A stretch of 64,000 bases of DNA. It comes from Gonatopus flavifemur (lineage: Eukaryota > Arthropoda > Insecta > Hymenoptera > Dryinidae). The stretch is taken from contig JAFFJZ010000082.1 of NCBI GenBank assembly GCA_018340375.1, forward strand, positions 124,001 to 188,000, written 5' to 3'. Positions 57,025 to 64,000 of this stretch are shown here, piece after piece. The notes under the pieces were generated by a model. The model had not been told where the DNA came from and did not search any database. It worked only from the letters and a program-made list of their open reading frames with translations. The position numbers and the translations under genes are program-made. How positions within the stretch are numbered: position 1 is the first letter of the stretch; the number at the start of each line of letters is the position of its first letter.

Positions 57025-57535
57025 TAGGTTTTCGAGGTCGTTGATTACGAATTTGGGCTTGACTTTCGAGATTCAAAATTTTGGGCCCGAAATGGCGACC
57101 GAAATTTTGTAAATTCACGCAGTTCTGCTAAAATTATGTATACATGGGTTTTCAAGATCGCTGAATACGAATTGCGGCTCAGATTTTCAAAATTCTAAAT
57201 GGCCGATTGCCGACAATTAGAAAATTCCCGGAATTTGAATGAAATCAAATTTGCAAAATACAACATGTCAGATCAAAACATACCAAATTGGATATGAATT
57301 CGTTGATTTTCGAAACCCTCGTTTGCCATATTGAATCCGTCATTTTGAATTTTAGAAACCTGAGTTCAGATTCGTAACCAGCGAACTAAAAAAGACCCCT
57401 GAATGTGGTTCTTACCGGAATTCCACAATTTTCCGAATTTTCAACCGCCATTTTGAATCCAGCATTTTGAATTTCAAAAATCTGAGTCGAAATTCGTAAT
57501 TCGCGACTCACAAAAACCCGGGGTTATCAACCCCG
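57025..57535. repeat. Imperfect palindrome of GAATTTCAAAATNNGAG-type motifs
   Basis: GATTACGAATTTGGGCTTGA (57043 region) is mirrored by TCGAAATTCGTAATTCGCGA near 57490. Between are several copies of CATTTTGAAT and GACCGAAATT. No ORF. Confidence 0.4.
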
Positions 57536-57614
57536 ATTTTTTTCCAACTCATCTGTTTTACATATTTTTCTACTTGGAGTACAAATAAGTGGATACGGAT
57601 TTTCGCTCTATCGT

Positions 57615-58500
57615 TTCTAGTTCCTACACAGTTGGAAATTTTGTGTTAAATTCAACACATTTCACATGCCTCAAACGGTCCACACAAATTTTTGTGTCAA
57701 ATCAACATAATGTGCTTGTTTTAGCTAGTAACTCAAGCTTGATGTAAATAATATGACACAAAAGGATACTGATTACGTTTCAATTGGAATTCCCGATCGT
57801 GTAAATTCAACAAATACGTACTGTAAATGAAATTAAGAAAAAGTACTGAATTAACAATCAACAAGTGTGATTATGGATTTTTTCACGTAAAAAAAATGTA
57901 GAAATCATACTTCTCTCATGTTAAAACTAAAAAAAATAGCACTTCAATGAGCATTGAACGCGGGTCGGCAGGACCGAATGCCGAAGCTCCATCACTGGAG
58001 CCGTCGCCGCTCGTTTGGATAGGGGTACATCCTTTGCGTATATCAACTCGTGCTCCCACCTCTGGCCACCTCCCCTTGTCAGTTGAGAATAACACAATTT
58101 TTATGTTAAATCTTGCATTGAGAAAAAAATTTGGTAAATTTTACTTAGACTTGAGCAAGTATTTGGACGATTTGAGAAAATTTATCGAGAATAACCCAAT
58201 CTAAGTACACTTTACCATAGGCGAAGTAAAACGCACGAGAATCTAAATCTGATTCTAATATTTACTTGATCAACGATATCGTCCACAAGATTTTTCTCCG
58301 TGTGAGTTGAATTTCTCCACTTGTTTGAACCATTTTCCATTATAAATCAGTTGAGGCCTGATTACACAAGGTGTGTCTGCAGAAATTACACGCGCTTGTG
58401 TTGAATGTTTAACGGAAAATGCATAACACACGGATTATTTAACACGTATACACAAAATTTCCAACTTTGTGCCTCTTGTCAATATTGGCATAATACGAAT
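57615..58500. repeat. AACACA/TGTGTT-rich segment
   Basis: CACAGTTGGAAATTTTGTGT and repeated TTCAACACA / TGTGTTGAA motifs recur here and at 61126-61320, where the end reads AAATCTTTTACTGTGTA. An 85-residue ORF at 57947-58204 lies inside, is GC-richer at its start, and has no recognised motif. Confidence 0.35.
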
Positions 58501-58646
58501 TTTTCTGCTTGGGTATATATACATTTTCCAAGTCACATAGTGAAAAATGTGGTCCTCGAACAGTGACCTACCACAGTAATTTGAAGTGTATTTTTCTCTC
58601 CATGTATTTGATAAAGCAAATTCTAAATTTGCCTCCAATTATTGTA

Positions 58647-59107
58647 CACTGAGAGAAATTCATTATTAAAAATTACTGGTTTTCCTATCACACGGGGGAT
58701 AAACTTGACATAACAGTTTTATATACTTGGCATAAGAACACGAATTAATTAGGAACACAGTAATTTTTCATGCTAAGGAGTTTGAAAACTCAAACCAGTG
58801 AGAATTCATGATAAAAAACAGTAATTTCTTATGACGGAGTTTTGAAACAAAAGACTCCCATTTGGTGAGGTTGATATGAATTGAATATCATAACATTTTC
58901 AAGAGTGATGCGTGGCTTCGGGAAAGAAGCAAGGTTCGTGATCACAAGTAATCATATTCGAGGCTGGGTGAGGACACAATTTTTTTCAGTCAAAATAACG
59001 TTATGAAAAATTACTGGTATTTCCCATCAATTTTTAATCGCATGTCAAGTATATCCCTCATTTACTGACAAAAACCAGTAATTCTTGATGATGAATTTCT
59101 CTCAGTG
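58647..59107. mobile_element. 461-bp TA-flanked MITE (CACTGAGAGAAATTCAT ends)
   Basis: Inverted ends CACTGAGAGAAATTCATTAT and the complement of GATGATGAATTTCTCTCAGTG, each bordered by TA (58645-58646, 59108-59109). Arms include AAAATTACTGGTTTT and its complement. The interior repeats the CAGTAATTTTTCAT motif several times. Confidence 0.75.
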
Positions 59108-59404
59108 TACTGATGAATTTTGTACTCAATTTCTTGTAATAAATAAACATTGCAGTACTCACTTCAATTTGAACAAGCATCTTGTTCTCAAAACAATGAC
59201 GAGTTGAGCCTAGATTACTCTTTTTTTCTCTTAGATGACTTTCAGGTTACGCTTTGGTCGCGTTTTTGTCGCACTTCAACGCTTTATTTTCAACAGGGGA
59301 AATATTCGTTATTATATTTTATGAATATTTGGAGAATTTTTGAGGCAGTCTTATTGTAACAGTTTTATATTGTATTACATGGGTTCATGCTAAGATTCCT
59401 AATA

Positions 59405-59570
59405 CCCAAGTAGCACAAGAACTTCTTAAATATGCTATGGCTATTTTATGAATGTGAATGGAATGTGCAATTGAGACTTTTTTGGATAAATTCGTTAAGA
59501 TATTCTATAAAGGTACATAGCACATCATTATTTTGAACAGTCTCATTCGGAGGTTCTATGCATTCCTGGG
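59405..59570. mobile_element. CCCAAGTAGC-family MITE, diverged copy
   Basis: Starts CCCAAGTAGCACAAGAACTT after TA and ends near TTCCTGGG. It carries the family's AACAGTCTCATTCGGAGGTT segment. Confidence 0.45.
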
Positions 59571-59889
59571 TGGAAAAACTTTGCTGAAAATCACAGAAAT
59601 TTTCAGAGATTTTGAGTGAACAGTTTTTCAGAGGATTTCAGAGAATTTCAAAGGCGTTCATAGTTCCTAAGAGCGTTTTAATGATTCTCAGAAAGATTTA
59701 GAGTTTTCCAGAGATATTCGAAAACATCTTCAGTGGGAAAACGTGTTTGGTAAATAAGTGTTTCAGTATTTTTCAGAGATTTTCAAAGTTTTTCAGAGTC
59801 TTTCAGAGTTTGAATAAATTTTCATAAGTTTCCAAAGTTTCTCAGATTTTGAAAATTTCAGTGATCTTCAGCAAAATTTTTCCACTGGG
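59567..59889. mobile_element. MITE filled with TTTTCAGAG repeats
   Basis: CTGGGTGGAAAAACTTTGCT and the complement of AGCAAAATTTTTCCACTGGGG are inverted ends. The interior is a degenerate short repeat of TTTTCAGAG / TTTCAAAG. It abuts the end of the CCCAAGTAGC copy. Confidence 0.5.
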
Positions 59890-60448
59890 GACTTGAGTAA
59901 ATTTTCATTAGGAACTTAAACCTCAACTTTATTTTGGATCACATGGATTATCTTTTATATTGATTGATTGAACATTAAAATATAAAATTCAATTTCATGT
60001 TCTAAAATCTTTCAATTTTATCTTCTAAAAATGAGGCTGGATGACAGTTGTATTTTCTATATCAAAAATTTCAATTACTCCTCAAAATTATATTTTTGAA
60101 GTTTGAATCTCGTTTATTATCATTGAGAGAAAGTTGGAATCGGATGCAAAAGAACTGAAATACACATTACTCCACTCTCTCCAAAATCAAAAGAATTCTT
60201 CTTATGAATCTGATATTTTTTTTCCAAAAAATACAGTACACTGGAAACAGAAGTTTCAATAACCAACGATATAATGGAAACAGTTTTGAAAAATAATTCT
60301 CATGGAATAGTCTAAAGTAAACCTCAAAGAGTTCTGAACATATCTTATGCTTTGAGAATCCCAAAGTCTGAATTTTGGAAGAAAAGCGAATTTGAGAAAT
60401 TTTTTCAAGTTCACTGTTTTTTGCAATTCGGAATTCGGGTTCTATACA
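59890..60448. other. No recognised feature
   Basis: AT-rich interior of the 10.7-kb element. A 106-residue minus-strand ORF (60167-60487) has no motif and overlaps the start of the next MITE. Confidence 0.3.
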
Positions 60449-60690
60449 CTGAGGGGAAAAAGTCATTGAGACAAAAACATATTCCATCCAATAATATTCA
60501 TAGAATATTTTTTTGGATCAATTAAATTTTATTTGAATGAGTGAAATGGGTTTTCAATTGATAAAATACTTCATGTGGTCAAAAACTATTTCATTCATTG
60601 GATGAATATTTGATTGGCTCAAAGAAATATTTTATAGATACCATTGGATGGAATATTTTTTCGCCCCAATGACTTGTTTCCCTCGGTGTG
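60449..60690. mobile_element. MITE (CACTGAGGGGAAAAAGTCATTG ends)
   Basis: CACTGAGGGGAAAAAGTCAT is inverted as ATGACTTGTTTCCCTCGGTG. TA precedes the left end. Shares its core with 53740-53893. Confidence 0.55.
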
Positions 60691-61125
60691 CAGCATGAGA
60701 TGATTCAAATATTTATCCCTGAAAATTTCAAAGTTTTTAATAATTTCAATTCCACAAATATCATTCAATGAAGAATGTCCACTACACGACATTTCCAATA
60801 TAAATAATATCCGCGTAATAATCTGCCTTATTAGAAAATTTTATAATTACACAGAAGAAAGTATTCCTTCACATTTAAGGAATTGTTATTTGAATAAAGC
60901 AAAATAAATACATCTTTGACAGGAATGAATATTTTTGGGATCTAAAAAAATGGATTGTTTGTTCTTTGTTCCAAAGAATTCATTTATTTGTATCACACAA
61001 TATTTATTTTTGTCAAAAAAAAATATTTATTGTGACCGATTCAGATAACAATAAGATTTGAAGAAACACTTTTTTCTGGGATATTACTTCTAGTAGCGTT
61101 CCCTATCAGCATTCCTGATATTCAA
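60691..61125. other. No recognised feature
   Basis: AT-rich sequence with AATATTTATTTTTGTC-type runs. No gene or clear repeat border. Confidence 0.3.
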
Positions 61126-61505
61126 CACTTTTGTGTGTTCATTTAACACACTGATCAAATGCTGTTCGATCAATTCATTTTCAACACATTAAAATGTTAT
61201 TCGAGTTCAAATCAACACTTTGTGAGTGTCACTCTGGAATCAACACAAGTTGAGTGTGAAGAAAAATGGTGAACATTCGCTTGTGTGTTGAATTTGACGA
61301 AAAATCTTTTACTGTGTATATCTCATGGACACGAATATTTGGGAAATTTCCAATCGACTCGGACCTGTACTTGGTCGAATCCGCAAGTGCATTCCGAAAG
61401 ATCAGGATTATTGATAACATGACGATGTAATGACATAAAAAATAATAATCAGATGTGAAATTTAATTATTCACCAGAGAGATGACAAAAAAAAATGAAAT
61501 GTCTC

Positions 61506-61575
61506 CACACAGAATCGAACCCGACCGTTCTTCCGCAAGAAACATGTCTTTTGCCGCTAGGCTATGGGGTCTTGT
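61506..61575 (-). ncRNA. tRNA-like sequence next to the right TIR
   Basis: On the minus strand, ATAGCCTAGCGGCAAAAGAC (A-box-like) is followed about 30 bases later by GGGTTCGATTC (B-box). Stems are poorly formed, so a pseudo-tRNA or SINE head is more likely than an active tRNA. It shares the TAGCCTAGCGG start with the sequence at 23553. Confidence 0.4.
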
Positions 61576-61576
61576 A

Positions 61577-62573
61577 GTATTTCGATCCACATATTACGTG
61601 TATGAAGTAATGCAGCGAAGGAAAGAGACTGATAATGCGTGAAATGATGAAATATCAATTTGAATGCTCAAATCTAATTATTCAGTCCATTGAAAATAAT
61701 TTGCACTCGATCAATTGAATATTCAGTCTTATTATTTTGATGTTGATCAACATCTGATAATCGATGTTGATTTGATTATCCTCATTATTGGAATATCATA
61801 GTGATCTCTGAAAATTAATTCATCAGGGAAAATTATGGAATTCACTGCAGGACATTTATCATAGATCCCCAAACTATCTTAGAATTTTTCAACCATCGAT
61901 TGATTGACAATTCTAATGAAATTCATTGAAAAATCATCAAGATTTAAAATAATGATTAGAAATACGCAACTATTAGAAAATTTTTATACAATACATATAG
62001 GAGTTCTTGAAAGCTTCATAATCAGTCATAAGAATAACCAATAATCTTATAAAATTTATGAAAAATAAATAATAATTCAAAAATTATTTACTCATATTCG
62101 ATTTTAATTCAATTAAATGATGCTATGCATCAAATCTATATTTCATCGTGATAATTTAATAATCAGTATTGAACTGGCTCTTGATTTGAAAAAAAAACGA
62201 AAAAAATATCGAAGGGCCCCGGCCGAGAATTGCCCGGGGTGCCGGGTAAGTCAGTTCGATACTGATTACAATAAAATTGTCGCTTGGAAGAGAAAAAGCG
62301 GTGAAACTTTTCGGTAAGTCGACCGCGTGGGCTTTAAATTTTTTCCGATCTTGCACGGAGTTAGCCGATCGTAAAACATATTGAGAAGACAAAGACCGAC
62401 GGATAGTTGGTTCTCTCTCGATTGTCCGAGCTGACTCGAAGTGAACCGACCGGTTCCGAATCACATGAATACGGGTTTCAATGTGTGCGTACTCTCGGCT
62501 GGAATGGTGGGGACGAGAAATGGTCAGATGGAGAGGGTAAATCGACTCGGTCGACCAAATGCTGGCATCACTG
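61577..62573. repeat. Right terminal inverted repeat of the 10.7-kb element
   Basis: Complement of 51830-52826 at full length without indels. The four substitutions seen correspond to left-arm positions near 51907, 52066, 52557 and 52770. The inner boundary (GTATTTCGATCCAC) directly abuts a tRNA-like sequence. Confidence 0.9.
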
Positions 62574-62581
62574 GATACAAT

Positions 62582-63639
62582 TATAGTTCACCTCAAGTGA
62601 ACGTGAACTTAATTTCAAAACAATTTCGCTGACTTCACAGATTATATTTCGTTTGGAAATTTCCTTGAACGTCGATTGTGCATCGACGAGCGACGAAGCA
62701 ACTCGTAATATTTCTCTCTTTCCCTCATTCTCTTCCTATTCCTCTTCTCACACCATACTATTGCTGGTGGTGCGATACGAGAATCCTTCTTCCCTCACCT
62801 CTCTACCTCTTCTTTCTCCCTCGTGTGTGTGCCTCGGCGTGACCGCACAACGGGTGTCTCTTTCTACTTTGTTGTTCTTTTTCCTTTCTTCACGTCATCT
62901 TTCAACCCCTTTTCCCTCATGCTTATGACTTGCACGGTGGCTGTTGCTGAACCTGTCTAGTTACAATAGTTATTCACGTGTATGCGGGTAAATGTATATA
63001 TGTATTCATATATACATTTGTATGCATGTGTATATACGTGATCGCCGGAATTCCAAATTCTTATATTGCTTTTTTTTGGAGACATGGTTGATTGTTCTCC
63101 ACGGAGCCACGTGCCGTGGCTTCCCATTGTTGAGGCCAGCAAATGCAAGCCTCAGCAGCGAGAAGTCACGTACGAAGGCCCATCGGCAGGGAAATTTGAC
63201 ACCGGATTTCCTAGAAATCTTGGTGGCATGTTGAAGGGCTGATTGGACTGAGAACAATCAACCTCCCACTTCTCACCATAGAATTCTTTCTTGTTCGGCG
63301 ATTGCCATCGGGCAGTCAGTCTTCTCTGAACCGCGTTTTAAAACCGTTCAAAAAAAAAGTAAGTAAGTACTCTTCCTCTCTCTCCCCCTCTCTCTTGGGG
63401 CGTTGTCTCCCATAGGTGAGGATGCCGGCGGTACATAAGCTTCACCAGGGGTTTATGCTTTCCCTCGGTAAAAATCCTAAAAGTGAACTCGTGTGTCCAC
63501 TCTTGGAGCTATGAAGGGATAAGCGAGAAAGGAAAAGCTCAGGGCCCTTCCGCTCTGAGGATGGATATACACTGGAGCCCTTTTGATGGCGTCGGGTTGT
63601 TCCTCCGCACCCATGGGTGCCATCGCTCCTGCGAGGGAT

Positions 63640-63681
<42 letters not shown>

Positions 63682-64000
63682 GCAAGAAATAGTCCACTGC
63701 ATAAGTGTATCAGTTTCATTTTAGTTACCTTATCAACGGAAGGAATTGGCCACTAATCTGCATCCCGAACAATAAATTTATAACAATAATAATCAACCAT
63801 AGCCAACAATCTCGAATAATAAATCAAAACTGAAATAAGGGCCGACACCAGCTCGCAGAACGGTGAGTGAGATTCTCTTCTATGGCTTTTCTTTCCTTCT
63901 TTCCTCCTTATTCCGCTCTTTCTCGATATTTCATTTTCTTCCTCTGTCATATACATATATATAAATACATATATACATCCACATTTATAAACAAATTTTT
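62582..64000. other. Pyrimidine-rich flank, possible 5' gene region
   Basis: Outside the 10.7-kb element, composition changes: 62690-62930 is a C/T-rich stretch on the plus strand, and 63040-63640 is GC-richer than the window average. Donor-like sites occur at AAAAAAAAGTAAGTAAGT (about 63358) and CAGAACGGTGAGTGAG (about 63856). A GA microsatellite lies at 63642-63678. No coding exon is convincing, so a promoter or non-coding first exon(s) is only a possibility. Confidence 0.25.

Larger units (their letters stand above)
51830..62573. mobile_element. 10.7-kb hAT-like element with 997-bp terminal inverted repeats
   Basis: Both ends read CAGTGATGCCAGCATTTGGT inward. A perfect 8-bp duplication GATACAAT flanks the unit (51822-51829 and 62574-62581). 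The TIRs (51830-52826 and 61577-62573) have identical length and I see only four substitutions between them. The CAGNG start and 8-bp duplication point to hAT, but a ~1-kb TIR is far longer than the usual 10-30 bp. The 8.75-kb interior is AT-rich, holds several older MITEs and motif clusters, and has no recognisable transposase. Confidence 0.9.

Noticed and set aside
51830..62573. Maverick/Polinton or integrated viral element as explanation of the 10.7-kb unit
   Set aside because: No polymerase B, integrase, ATPase or capsid-like ORF is present, and the target duplication is 8 bp rather than the 6 bp of Polintons.

Overview
The window is AT-rich, repeat-dominated nuclear DNA of a eukaryote, most likely an insect. 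The reasons are mariner-type DDD transposases, an RTE-clade LINE, an animal EnSpm/CACTA (tnp2) transposase, a BEN-domain gene split by GT-AG introns, and dozens of short TA-flanked palindromic elements (MITEs). There are no operons, Shine-Dalgarno sites or CRISPR arrays. The exact taxon cannot be read from the sequence.

Layout. 0-2 kb: two small non-autonomous elements. 2-10 kb: a long intact tnp2-type transposase ORF, then on the same strand a five-exon BEN-domain gene whose introns are stuffed with MITEs nested up to three deep. 11.3-14.5 kb: a CATATATG-rich element nested in another element, hairpins, and a 149-bp tandem array. 15.1-16.4 kb: a complete mariner with an uninterrupted transposase. 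19.9-22.9 kb: a long palindrome carrying a defective second mariner. 22.9-25.8 kb: a tRNA-like sequence inside a small element, and a direct repeat. 25.9-41.7 kb: tandem-array territory. Element A (163-bp units) and element B (173-bp units) are complete TIR elements with related termini and 7-bp target duplications; array C has a strict 151-bp period and an internal inversion; array D is a shorter ~110-bp array. A hAT transposase relic, a 168-bp hAT-like MITE and other palindromes lie between A and B. 42.9-43.6 kb: two candidate spliced exons, the only possible host gene in the interior. 43.7-45.4 kb: GCATGG-rich minisatellites. 48.0-50.1 kb: a degenerate RTE LINE. 51.3-51.5 kb: a third mariner fragment. 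51.83-62.57 kb: a 10.7-kb element with two 997-bp, almost identical terminal inverted repeats and a perfect 8-bp target duplication, with no recognisable transposase inside. 62.6-64 kb: pyrimidine-rich sequence that may be the 5' region of a gene.

How the pieces relate. The 10.7-kb element and the 168-bp MITE at 33 kb share the same ~47-bp ends and 8-bp target size, so one hAT-like machinery probably moved both. Elements A and B share diverged ends and target size, which suggests a second unrecognised transposition system. Several insertions are proved by internal empty sites, because the opposite arm of the invaded palindrome or a sister copy preserves the uninterrupted sequence. The mariner at 15.1 kb and the tnp2 ORF are the only transposase genes in the window that look intact.
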